Origin: Thermoflexales bacterium
GTDB taxonomy: Bacteria > Chloroflexota > Anaerolineae > Fen-1058
Length of the DNA: 10,409 nt
NCBI GenBank assembly: GCA_016931085.1
Contig: JAFGFO010000349.1
Coordinates: forward strand, 1 to 10,409
Reading direction: 5' to 3'
Below the pieces are notes generated by a model that had not been told where the DNA came from, made no database searches, and saw nothing but the letters and a program-made list of their open reading frames with translations. Below, in pieces: positions 1 through 5,604 of this stretch; positions within the stretch are counted from its first letter, which is position 1; each line of letters opens with the position of its first letter. A program made the position numbers and the translations under genes.

Positions 1-17
1 ATTTAGCCTTTTTAAAG

Positions 18-58
18 CCTCTGTGTGCCTCTGTGTTCCCTCTGTGAGGCTCTGTGTA
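18..58. repeat. Imperfect tandem repeat of about 10 bp, CCTCTGTGTN, four copies
   Basis: Four near-identical units start at 18, 28, 39 and 49, each containing CTCTGTG, with periods of 10, 11 and 10 bp. The last unit begins GCTCTGTG. The repeat lies outside any convincing coding region, downstream of the HXXEE gene on the minus strand (where it reads CACAGAG). Short CACAGAG-type runs are, as far as I recall, frequent in intergenic DNA of several bacterial phyla. I assign no function. Confidence 0.6.
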
Positions 59-90
59 ACTAAAAATAGGCAGGCTGAGTAGTTACCTCC

Positions 91-99
91 ATTATACCA
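91..99 (-). promoter_or_regulatory. Candidate extended -10 promoter reading out of the window's left end
   Basis: On the minus strand the sequence reads TGGTATAAT, an extended -10 element (TGn followed by a consensus hexamer). No good -35 is visible at 17 bp. A GGAGG sits just after it near 87-91, but no ORF of useful size follows inside the window, so any gene served would lie left of base 1. The same nonamer occurs in the plus-strand promoters at 3357 and 5605. Confidence 0.35.
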
Positions 100-152
100 T
101 TAATTGCCAAATCCCCACTTTGAGGTAAACGAAGGATTCCCGCCGCGCTATA

Positions 153-644
153 CTAGATCCCCAGCGCCTGGTCCACGCTGATGAACAAAACGATCGGCAC
201 AGTCCAGTACAGCAGCCCAAACAGGAAGGAGGACAAAGCCAACCGCCAAGACAGCCGGCCCATCTCGCGCACCCGCCTGAACGCCAGGACGGCGAACAAG
301 CCAAAGACAAAGCCGGTGAAGAGGCCAGGCGAGTATTCGAGGAAGAGTAGGCTAAAAATGGTGTGATTGAGCATGTTCAACAAACCCCAGATGATGATGC
401 CCAAGCCTACAAACAGGAAGCGGTCCTTATCGCGCCGGTAAACGACATAGCCCAGTGCCAGGAAAAAGCTGAAATAAACATTGTGCAGCAGCCACTTGGG
501 CGCGGTGTAGCCCGGAATGCCCCAACGCGCCTCGGCCCAGGCCGGGAAGCCAAACAGCCCCTCTTCGAGCAGGTGCAGGGTGACGTAAAGCAACAAGGTG
601 CCGAGAATCAAGTGCTCCAATTTGAGCTCACGAAATTTGGACAT
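153..644 (-). CDS. HXXEE domain-containing membrane protein
   Basis: A 163-residue, strongly hydrophobic protein whose name-giving motif is visible as HLLEE at residues 24-28. Further family-typical positions are H54-N55, the NMLNHTIF stretch at 90-97 with H94, and YSPGLFTG at 104-111. I see about four to five membrane segments (roughly 11-25, 54-69, 76-92, 108-122 and 137-157). Conserved His and Glu residues near the membrane suggest metal or ligand binding, but the biochemical role of HXXEE proteins is not established. The ATG overlaps the tetR stop in a TAATG arrangement, and AGAGGA within the end of tetR serves as ribosome binding site, so translation is probably coupled. It is the last gene of the NmrA-TetR-HXXEE operon and is presumably controlled by the upstream TetR operator. 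Family assignment is fairly secure; function is unknown. Confidence 0.8.
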   Translation of the reverse strand: MSKFRELKLEHLILGTLLLYVTLHLLEEGLFGFPAWAEARWGIPGYTAPKWLLHNVYFSFFLALGYVVYRRDKDRFLFVGLGIIIWGLLNMLNHTIFSLLFLEYSPGLFTGFVFGLFAVLAFRRVREMGRLSWRLALSSFLFGLLYWTVPIVLFISVDQALGI

Positions 645-1237
645 TATTCCTCTTCGAGTGTCCCGTTTACAAAAATATCCACGAACTGCTCCACCACGGC
701 CTCCACGGGCAGCCGCGCAAGCAGCGTGCCGGCCAGCAAGCCTTGGTTGATGGCAAAGGCAAACAGCATGCCCAAAAAGGCCTGGGCAGCCAACTCTGGA
801 TCCATCTCACGCACTACGCCGCGCTCGATCTGGCCACGCAGATAACCGGCCAGCATCTGGCGCTGCTGGAGAGGAGCCTGAGAGATCACTTCACGCACCT
901 CCGGCAAGCGCTCGGCGGTGCATAATGACATCAAGATCTCTTTACGCCGCTTGAGCAGCGTCCCTAAAAAGTGGCGTCCCAGTTTTGCCAGGTCCTGGCG
1001 GCATTCACCTGTCATTTGCCCTTCTAGCGCTGATCTCAAACCGGCCAGGGCCGAGTCCTGGTCAATCGCCGCCATCAGCAGACTCTTTTTGCTGCCAAAG
1101 TGGCGAAAGAGCGTGACCTCGTTGACGCCGGCCACGGCGGCGATGGCGCGTGTCGTCGCCCCCTCGTAGCCTTTCTCAGCAAAGACTTGGGAGGCCGCCT
1201 CAAGGATGCGCTGCCTGGTCTCATCTTGTGGTGACAC
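644..1237 (-). CDS. TetR/AcrR family transcriptional regulator, probable autorepressor
   Basis: A protein of about 197 residues with a classical TetR N-terminal helix-turn-helix. The stretch TRQRILEAASQVFAEKG is followed by ATTRAIAAVAGVNEVTLFRH and FGSKKSLL, the recognition-helix region of the family. The remaining, mainly helical part would form the ligand-binding and dimerisation domain; its inducer cannot be read from sequence. Start choice: GGGAGG at 1244-1249 directly abuts an ATG at 1243 but lies 6 nt before a GTG at 1237, so GTG is the better-spaced start; ATG 1243 would add two residues. An in-frame extension to 1354 would lie inside the upstream gene and has no family similarity. The gene overlaps the end of the NmrA-like gene by 17 bp and ends on the first base of the HXXEE start. 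The palindrome at 2185-2214 is its likely binding site. Confidence 0.9.
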   Translation of the reverse strand: MSPQDETRQRILEAASQVFAEKGYEGATTRAIAAVAGVNEVTLFRHFGSKKSLLMAAIDQDSALAGLRSALEGQMTGECRQDLAKLGRHFLGTLLKRRKEILMSLCTAERLPEVREVISQAPLQQRQMLAGYLRGQIERGVVREMDPELAAQAFLGMLFAFAINQGLLAGTLLARLPVEAVVEQFVDIFVNGTLEEE

Positions 1238-2165
1238 GCACATCCTCCCGTCTTTGTGCTTCCATTTCCAGAGTGGTGGGCGTGTAGTCGAAGGTGTCCC
1301 GCAGCACCTGGTGGTCCCAGGCGGCTTCTGCGGCGATATCGAGTGGAAAAGCATTCAACAAGTTGATATAGCCAAGCATCGTGTGAACAAAAAGAAGCCG
1401 GTCGCTCAAGGGCGCAAGTGCTCCCAAGATGAGCGAGGCGATCCTGGGCAAAAGCATGGGGATTTTGCGGAACTTGAACGGCCGGCCGGTGGCAGCCGAG
1501 ATACGGGCTGCCGCTTGTGGAAACGAGAGCGCCTCCGGCCCAGCTATGCGAAATCGCCTCCCTCCCAAATCATCCCTCAGAGCGGCCTGGGCGGCGATCT
1601 CGCCCAAATCCAGGGGCGAAAGCGTGGGCAAGGCAGGTGGCCCGCCGCCAGGCACCACCATCGTGTCACCTCGAATCATGGCAAAGAACAACTCCATAGA
1701 GGGCGCAGCGCCCAAAACGGTCCAGTTGAGGCGCGACCCGGCCAGCTCGCGCTCGACGTGCTGCTTGATCCTGGCGCTTTCGAGACGCAGCTCGTCTGCC
1801 AGGGATTGCCGGATGTCATAGACGGAGATATACACCACGCGTTGAACGCCGGCCGCCTCCGCCTCTGCCAGGACCGCCAGGACCGCGTCCCGCTCAATAG
1901 CCTCCAGCCGGCGGATCAACTGGGGACTCATAGCAGACACACTGATGATCACGGCCCTGGCGCCATGCAGGGCCTTGACGAGCGCGGCCCTGGCCGTGAT
2001 ATCGCCCTCGACGATTTCTACACCCTCGCCAAGAATCCGGCGCGCTTTTTCAGCGCTGCGGCTCAGGACCCGGACGAGCTGGCCCCTTTTCAGCAGGCTG
2101 CGGACGATGTGCCGCCCGTAATGGCCCGTCCCACCCAAGACGAGAACCGCTTTGTGTTCATTCAT
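1221..2165 (-). CDS. NmrA-like / atypical short-chain dehydrogenase NAD(P)-binding protein
   Basis: A 314-residue protein with an N-terminal Rossmann fold: VLVLGGTGHYGRHIV (residues 7-21) is the GGTGxxG dinucleotide-binding loop of NmrA-like and related atypical SDR proteins. A V-L-S-R stretch after strand 2 (32-36) is consistent with NADP preference, GDIT (54-57) is typical, and VVYISVYD (110-117) is the strand-4/5 region. K134 falls where a catalytic or structural Lys is often found, but a full Tyr-x3-Lys catalytic motif is not evident, so it could be a redox sensor, an ubiquinone-linked NDUFA9-like protein or a reductase. AGGAGG (2170-2175) lies 4 nt before the ATG. It is first in the operon with tetR and the HXXEE gene and is under the palindromic operator. 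Family confident; substrate unknown. Confidence 0.85.
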   Translation of the reverse strand: MNEHKAVLVLGGTGHYGRHIVRSLLKRGQLVRVLSRSAEKARRILGEGVEIVEGDITARAALVKALHGARAVIISVSAMSPQLIRRLEAIERDAVLAVLAEAEAAGVQRVVYISVYDIRQSLADELRLESARIKQHVERELAGSRLNWTVLGAAPSMELFFAMIRGDTMVVPGGGPPALPTLSPLDLGEIAAQAALRDDLGGRRFRIAGPEALSFPQAAARISAATGRPFKFRKIPMLLPRIASLILGALAPLSDRLLFVHTMLGYINLLNAFPLDIAAEAAWDHQVLRDTFDYTPTTLEMEAQRREDVRVTTR

Positions 2166-2184
2166 CTAGCCTCCTTTTTTTGCC

Positions 2185-2214
2185 ATAATGCAAGCAAGTG
2201 CTTGCTTGCATTAT
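2185..2214. promoter_or_regulatory. Perfect 30-bp palindromic operator, likely TetR binding site
   Basis: The half-site ATAATGCAAGCAAG (2185-2198) is repeated exactly in inverse after a 2-bp centre (TG) as CTTGCTTGCATTAT (2201-2214). Perfect dyads with a core like GCAAGCAAG/CTTGCTTGC are common TetR-family operators. It overlaps the -10 box (2210-2215) and the predicted start of transcription near 2203 of the operon that contains the tetR gene, which fits autorepression by steric block. The palindrome is seen directly; the identity of the bound protein is inferred from position. Confidence 0.85.
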
Positions 2215-2238
2215 ACTCTATATTTGAGATTCTGTCAA
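2210..2238 (-). promoter_or_regulatory. Consensus sigma70-type promoter of the NmrA-TetR-HXXEE operon
   Basis: On the minus strand TTGACA (2233-2238) and TATAAT (2210-2215) are separated by exactly 17 bp, a full consensus match in both hexamers. Transcription would start near 2203, giving a leader of about 38 nt to the ATG at 2165 with AGGAGG inside it. The -35 hexamer is itself half of a smaller dyad, TGTCAA-GA-TTGACA (2233-2246). So strong a promoter covered by a perfect operator suggests tight repression and large induction. Confidence 0.85.
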
Positions 2239-2307
2239 GATTGACAAGAATTTGCCAAAGAGAGATAAAGCTCAAGCTAATCAGGGGTGTATTTAGGCCC
2301 AATTGCA

Positions 2308-3219
2308 CTAGACGCAGGGCGAAGAGCTTTGCCCCCTCGCCCTTTGCGCCAGGGCGATGGCGCCCAGCACGCCGGCGCGGCTGCCCAGGGCTGGCGGGAC
2401 GATGTAGTCGTCGATGTGCTCGAGGATCGCGGGAGCGTGGACGTAGCCGGCCAGCAGCGTTTGCACTTCACGGCGCACGAGGGGGAAAAGCTGAGGCTGC
2501 TGCATCACTCCCCCGCCCAGGATGATGCGCTGCGGCGATAGGGTCAAGACATAATTGGCCAGGCCCAGCCCGATGTAACGCGCCTCCAATGCCCAGGCCG
2601 GGTGCTGGGGCGGCAGGCTCTCGGCAGGCTGCCCCCAACGCCGCTCGATAGCCGGGCCGGCCGCCAGGCCCTCGAAGCAGTCGCCGTGATAGGGGCAAAA
2701 GCCGGGGAAGGGGTCGGCCTCCCAGTCGTGAGGCAAGCGGACGTGGCCCATTTCCGGGTGAAGCAGGCCGTGGATGGGCCGGCCGGCGACCAGCCCGCCG
2801 CCGCCGATGCCGGTGCCGATCGTCAGGTAGATGAAGGTGTCGAGTCCCTGCGCCGCGCCCCAGCGCCCCTCGCCCAACGCCGCGCCGTTCACGTCGGTGT
2901 CAAAGCCCACCGGCACGCCCAGGGCACGGCGCAGCGGGCCGGCCAGGTCAGTGTTGGCCCAGCCAGGCTTGGGGGTGGTGGTGATGGTACCAAAAGTAGG
3001 CGAGTTGGGGTCAGGGTCGACGGGACCAAAAGAAGCGATGCCGATCGCCGCCAGCGGCTCCTGGGCGATTTGCTCTTGAAAAAACGCAATGGCGCGACCG
3101 ATGGTTTCTTCAGGTATGGTCGTAGGGAAGCGGGTTTGGGCCCGCACATCGTCCGGGCCGCAGCCCACCGCGCACACGAACTTGGTGCCGCCCGCTTCGA
3201 TTCCGCCGTAAAGGGTCAT
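2308..3219 (-). CDS. ROK family sugar kinase, fructokinase-like
   Basis: A 303-residue ROK kinase (ATP-dependent hexose phosphorylation, cytosolic). Visible motifs in order: [15 protein letters not shown] phosphate-binding region (5-19); [13 protein letters not shown] (107-118) with D109 as probable catalytic base; TIGTGIGGG (133-141); HPEMGH (154-159) followed by [11 protein letters not shown] (174-184), whose C175, H178 and C181 form the ROK zinc site; LGGGV (234-238). The G-I-E-A-G-G-T-K start and the CPYHGDCxEG signature resemble the B. subtilis YdhR/GmuE and ScrK-type fructokinases more than glucokinases, so fructose or a related sugar is the favoured substrate. No sugar transporter or other sugar gene neighbours it here. 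No strong Shine-Dalgarno precedes the ATG. It is divergent from the nitroreductase gene, and a strong palindromic repeat lies in its presumed leader. Confidence 0.88.
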   Translation of the reverse strand: MTLYGGIEAGGTKFVCAVGCGPDDVRAQTRFPTTIPEETIGRAIAFFQEQIAQEPLAAIGIASFGPVDPDPNSPTFGTITTTPKPGWANTDLAGPLRRALGVPVGFDTDVNGAALGEGRWGAAQGLDTFIYLTIGTGIGGGGLVAGRPIHGLLHPEMGHVRLPHDWEADPFPGFCPYHGDCFEGLAAGPAIERRWGQPAESLPPQHPAWALEARYIGLGLANYVLTLSPQRIILGGGVMQQPQLFPLVRREVQTLLAGYVHAPAILEHIDDYIVPPALGSRAGVLGAIALAQRARGQSSSPCV

Positions 3220-3247
3220 GGTTTATCTACTTCGAAAATAGACCTTT

Positions 3248-3300
3248 CGTAGGGGCGACCCACCGGGTCGCCCAGGGCGAGGCAGTGCCTCGCCCCTACG
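3248..3300. repeat. GTAGGGGC palindromic repeat, copy 1 (53 bp, two nested hairpins)
   Basis: The outer arms CGTAGGGGCGA (3248-3258) and TCGCCCCTACG (3290-3300) are exact reverse complements (11 bp). Inside are two more perfect hairpins: GGGCGACCC / GGGTCGCCC (3253-3261, 3265-3273) and GGGCGAGGCA / TGCCTCGCCC (3275-3284, 3286-3295). The same GTAGGGGC ends recur at 4265-4322 and 4902-4930. It lies in the gap between the divergent ROK and nitroreductase genes and would form the 5' part of the ROK transcript. Confidence 0.85.
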
Positions 3301-3305
3301 TAGAT

Positions 3306-3334
3306 ATTATACCCACAAGTTGGCATCCCCGCAA
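3306..3334 (-). promoter_or_regulatory. Candidate promoter of the ROK kinase gene
   Basis: On the minus strand a consensus TATAAT (3306-3311) is preceded at 17 bp by TTGCGG (3329-3334), a partial -35. Transcription would start around 3299, at the outer edge of the GTAGGGGC palindrome, leaving a leader of about 80 nt to the ATG at 3219. Confidence 0.5.
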
Positions 3335-3344
3335 ATGCCACTTG
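3316..3344. promoter_or_regulatory. Imperfect inverted repeat between divergent promoters, possible operator
   Basis: CAAGT-T-GGCAT (3316-3326) is mirrored by ATGCCACTTG (3335-3344) around an 8-nt spacer, with one extra T in the left arm. It sits between the two facing -10 boxes at 3306-3311 and 3360-3365 and overlaps the -35 region of the ROK promoter, a typical place for a shared regulator. The binding protein is unknown, and a chance dyad cannot be excluded. Confidence 0.35.
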
Positions 3345-3356
3345 CGCGTGATGGCG

Positions 3357-3365
3357 TGGTATAAT
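3357..3365 (+). promoter_or_regulatory. Extended -10 promoter of the nitroreductase gene
   Basis: TGGTATAAT is a complete extended -10 (TG, one base, consensus hexamer at 3360-3365). No good -35 lies at 17 bp, which is normal for extended -10 promoters. Start of transcription would be near 3372, about 30 nt before the ATG at 3402. Confidence 0.6.
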
Positions 3366-3401
3366 AGTCCGAGTTCAGAGCTTATAGAGAGAGAAAAGAG
3401 C

Positions 3402-4268
3402 ATGTTGTACAGCAAAGCCATAACCGAGATCATTCGGGAGCGTTTTTCGTGCCGGACCTATCTCGAGCGGCCCATTGACAATGAAAAGAGGGACAAGCTG
3501 GCCGAGCTGGCAGCCTCAACCACGACCGGTCCCTTCGGCAGCCAATCGCGCTTCAAGCTGCTCAGCGCCACAGAAGCGGACCGCCAGGCGCTCAAGGGGC
3601 TGGGTACGTACGGATTCATCAAGAACCCGGCCGGTTTTATCGTGGGCGCCGTGGGCGAGGCCGACAAGAACCTGGAAGATTTCGGCTACCTGATGGAGCA
3701 GCTCATCTTGTTTGCAACCGACCTGGGACTCGGCACCTGCTGGTTGGGTGGCAGCTTTACCAAGAGCAGCTTTGCCAAAAAGATTTCCGCGGGCCGCGGC
3801 GAGCGGACACCGGCGGTCGTCTCGGTCGGGCATATAGCCGATAAACCCGCCGCAGCGGACGCGGTGATTCGCCGGAGCGCCAGGTCTGAGCACAGGTATG
3901 GGTGGGACAGATTGTTCTTCGCGGGCCAGTTTGGCGCCCCGCTCTCCCAGGCGGCCGCCGGCGACTATGCCGTGCCGCTCGACATGGTGCGCCTGGGACC
4001 GTCGGCCTCGAACAAGCAGCCGTGGCGCATCGTCAAGGACGGGGGAAAGTGGCACTTTTACCTGCGGCGAACGCCCGGCTACCGGCAAAAGTGGTATACG
4101 AAGCTATTGAGAATAGACGATATGCAGCGCCTGGACATGGGGGTCGCGATGTGTCATTTTCAGCTCACGGCCGACGAGCTTGGACTGAAGGGGGTATGGG
4201 CCGTTCGAGAGCCGGGGATCGCCAAGCTGGACGATCTGACCGAGTACACGGCCAGTTGGATCGCGTAG
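3402..4268 (+). CDS. Nitroreductase family protein, TM1586 type
   Basis: A 288-residue protein of the FMN-dependent nitroreductase superfamily, closest by eye to the Thermotoga TM1586 (putative TM nitroreductase) group. Visible signs: RERFSCRTY near the N-terminus (12-20), the R-x-S-x-R phosphate-contacting type motif; FATDLGLGTCWLGG (104-117), the typical helix-loop; RLGPSASNKQPWRIV (197-211), a second R-x-x-P-S-x-x-N-x-Q-P-W motif of the family; and a helical DMGVAMCHF segment (245-253). Substrate unknown; the superfamily reduces nitro compounds or quinones, or has other flavin roles. The open frame extends upstream to 3285, inside the palindromic repeat, but ATG 3402 is preferred because it follows the extended -10 promoter and begins the recognisable domain. 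Ribosome binding is weak (purine-rich GAGAGAAAAGAG). The stop codon TAG is the TAG of the GTAGGGGC repeat. Confidence 0.82.
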   Translation: MLYSKAITEIIRERFSCRTYLERPIDNEKRDKLAELAASTTTGPFGSQSRFKLLSATEADRQALKGLGTYGFIKNPAGFIVGAVGEADKNLEDFGYLMEQLILFATDLGLGTCWLGGSFTKSSFAKKISAGRGERTPAVVSVGHIADKPAAADAVIRRSARSEHRYGWDRLFFAGQFGAPLSQAAAGDYAVPLDMVRLGPSASNKQPWRIVKDGGKWHFYLRRTPGYRQKWYTKLLRIDDMQRLDMGVAMCHFQLTADELGLKGVWAVREPGIAKLDDLTEYTASWIA

Positions 4269-4322
4269 GGGCAGACCCCTGTGTCTGCCCAAGGCGTAGG
4301 GACGACGCAAAATTGCCCCTAC
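4265..4322. repeat. GTAGGGGC palindromic repeat, copy 2 (58 bp), between convergent genes
   Basis: The outer ends GTAGGGGCA (4265-4273) and TGCCCCTAC (4314-4322) are exact reverse complements. An inner hairpin pairs GGGCAGAC (4269-4276) with GTCTGCCC (from 4283), and a degenerate internal end, GTAGGGAC, lies near 4296. The left end supplies the TAG stop of the nitroreductase (4266-4268) and the right end the TAG stop (4321-4319) of the minus-strand cyclic-nucleotide-binding gene. In transcripts from either side it could fold and may act as a bidirectional 3' end element, though there is no T tract. Confidence 0.8.
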
Positions 4323-4819
4323 ACCGCGTGGCGCGGGCGCCACAGCAGTTGCTCGCGGATAGCCAGGTCACTGTTGCGGATCTTGAAGGCCAGCTCGGCG
4401 GCCACGTTGCGCATGACGTGGTAGCCCAGGTCTGTGTCGCCATCGCACAACTCGAGCAGCTTGTCGCTGGGGATCACGAGCAAGAGAGTGTTATTCACGG
4501 CGCAGCGGGCCGAGGCGCTGCGCAGGCCTTGATCGATGAGTGCCACCTCGCCAAAGGCCTGGCCCTGATGCAAGCTGGCGATGGGGACCGGCGAGGATGC
4601 GCTGGGGGATCTGGGGCCGCTCACCAGGCCTGGGTCGAGCAAGATCTCAACCTCGCCTCTCACGACGATATACAGCTCTTTGCCGGCCGTGTTTTCCTCA
4701 AAGATCACCTCGCCGGCGCGGCCCGTGCATTCCTGGCAAATCGTCGCCACCCTCTCCAGTTGAGGTGGGGTCAATTCGCAAAACAGATCTGTTCGCTTGA
4801 GAACGTCGATATAATCCAT
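4319..4819 (-). CDS. Stand-alone cyclic nucleotide-binding domain protein
   Basis: A 166-residue protein consisting of one cNMP-binding domain of the CRP/PKA beta-roll type. GEVIFEENTAGKELYIVVRGEVEILL (36-61) is the first half of the roll, and FGEVALIDQGLRSASARC (89-106) is the phosphate-binding cassette, retaining the key Glu (E91) and an R-S-A (100-102), so nucleotide binding is plausible. A Ser/Pro-rich insertion (about 68-80) separates the strands. The chain ends after the C-helix with no helix-turn-helix, kinase or channel domain, so it is not a CRP-type transcription factor and must act on a partner. The ribosome binding site is weak (AAGGGA about 8 nt before ATG). Its stop lies in the GTAGGGGC repeat. 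It is downstream of, and in the same direction as, the GAF gene, but a 135-bp gap with its own promoter candidate separates them. Confidence 0.85.
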   Translation of the reverse strand: MDYIDVLKRTDLFCELTPPQLERVATICQECTGRAGEVIFEENTAGKELYIVVRGEVEILLDPGLVSGPRSPSASSPVPIASLHQGQAFGEVALIDQGLRSASARCAVNNTLLLVIPSDKLLELCDGDTDLGYHVMRNVAAELAFKIRNSDLAIREQLLWRPRHAV

Positions 4820-4866
4820 GGCAGATTCCCTTTTTTCCTGTGATCCAGGCTACTCGACTTGCCTGT

Positions 4867-4896
4867 ATTGTAGCACAAAGCGAGGGAATAGGCCAA
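4867..4896 (-). promoter_or_regulatory. Candidate promoter of the cyclic nucleotide-binding gene
   Basis: On the minus strand TGC-TACAAT (hexamer at 4867-4872) is an extended -10, with TTGGCC (4891-4896) 18 bp upstream as a partial -35. Start would be near 4860, about 40 nt before the ATG at 4819. Confidence 0.4.
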
Positions 4897-4901
4897 CGAA
4901 A

Positions 4902-4930
4902 GTAGGGGCGGTTGGGCGGCCCGCCCCTAC
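4902..4930. repeat. GTAGGGGC palindromic repeat, copy 3 (29 bp, short form)
   Basis: GTAGGGGCGG (4902-4911) and CCGCCCCTAC (4921-4930) are exact 10-bp inverted repeats around a 9-nt loop. It is 24 bp downstream of the GAF gene stop on the minus strand and may act as its 3' hairpin; it carries only the ends of the larger copies. Confidence 0.75.
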
Positions 4931-4954
4931 GAACTGGCTGGACTAGGCCGACGA

Positions 4955-5464
4955 TCAGTTGACCGTCCAGAGGAGAGCATAGGTATTAGCTAAAGTCGCG
5001 GCCAGCTCTCGCACGAGAGCCAGGTCATCGTCGGTAAAGGAGCCGGTCGTCTTGTTGAGCACTTCGATCGCCCCCACGCTCCGATCATCTCTAACGACCG
5101 GCACACATAAAATAGAGCGCGTGATAAAGCCAGTTTTCTGGTCGATGCCGCTGAAGAAGCGAGTATCCAGGCCGGGCGAGGGAACGATCAAGGGATCGTT
5201 GAATTTGACCACCCAACCGACGACACCCTGTTGGGATGGGATACGCAAACCCAGGATCGAGCGTCTAACCGGCCCGGCAGCATATTTGAGCACCAACTCA
5301 TCGTGTGGCTCGTCCAACACAAAGATGGAGATGGCCTCGGTGCCCAGACGTCGATTGATCTCCTCCAACAAGTTGGAGATACCAAGCTCCGAATCGGGCT
5401 GGCATGCCAGCGTTTTGGTCAGCTGGGCCACAAAGGCCGCAGCATCCTGATCCACAAAGATCAT
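4955..5464 (-). CDS. Stand-alone GAF domain protein
   Basis: A 169-residue protein that is essentially one GAF domain. Visible hallmarks: SISIFVLD-type first strand at about 45-51, the IPSQQGVVGWV turn (75-85), DTRFFSGIDQKTGFITRSIL (100-119), CVPVV (120-124), and VGAIEVLNK (130-138) followed by GSFTDDDLALV (141-151). GAF domains bind small molecules such as cyclic nucleotides, tetrapyrroles or other ligands, or act in dimerisation; no Cys typical of bilin attachment is obvious, and the NK is not followed by the full NKFDE motif of cGMP-binding members. There is no kinase, cyclase or HTH output domain. The start is supported by AAGGGAGG (5473-5480) 8 nt upstream. It may form a signalling pair with the downstream cyclic-nucleotide-binding protein, which is inference from adjacency alone. 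Confidence 0.87.
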   Translation of the reverse strand: MIFVDQDAAAFVAQLTKTLACQPDSELGISNLLEEINRRLGTEAISIFVLDEPHDELVLKYAAGPVRRSILGLRIPSQQGVVGWVVKFNDPLIVPSPGLDTRFFSGIDQKTGFITRSILCVPVVRDDRSVGAIEVLNKTTGSFTDDDLALVRELAATLANTYALLWTVN

Positions 5465-5493
5465 GATAGTAGCCTCCCTTGCAAAGACAGTGG

Positions 5494-5515
5494 CAGGTTC
5501 AGGGTTTCAGGTTCA
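5494..5515. repeat. Short direct repeat CAGGTTCA, two copies
   Basis: CAGGTTCA occurs at 5494-5501 and 5508-5515 with GGGTTT between, upstream of the GAF gene. The surrounding 5465-5604 stretch holds no gene. It may be a decayed microsatellite-like run or a regulator site; nothing decides between these. Confidence 0.35.
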
Positions 5516-5604
5516 AGCCGCGCGCTATCGCTTGTGTATACTGTACCTCAAACCACTCCGCCTAACGTTACTAAACGGTTACAGTTCATCATTCTGGCCT
5601 GGTG

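Noticed and set aside
1244..1354. Upstream extension of the TetR protein
   Set aside because: This portion lies within the NmrA-like gene and is unlike TetR N-termini; GGGAGG sits directly before the preferred start region.
2241..2269. Plus-strand promoter with TTGACA at 2241-2246
   Set aside because: The hexamer at 17 bp is GATAAA, a poor -10, and no plus-strand gene follows; the TTGACA is explained as half of the small dyad around the minus-strand -35.
1206..2525. Long open frame on the plus strand (439 codons)
   Set aside because: It runs antisense through the NmrA-like gene, its promoter and operator, and the end of the ROK gene. The translation has no domain-like pattern and low-complexity Arg/Gly/Pro runs typical of an antisense shadow in GC-rich DNA.
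3902..4843. Plus-strand open frame of 313 codons spanning the nitroreductase end and the cyclic nucleotide-binding gene
   Set aside because: It is out of frame with one real gene and antisense to another, and it crosses the palindromic repeat; no recognisable motif.
3248..4930. GTAGGGGC repeats as a CRISPR array
   Set aside because: Copies are far apart and irregularly spaced, are palindromes of different length, and no spacers or cas genes are present.
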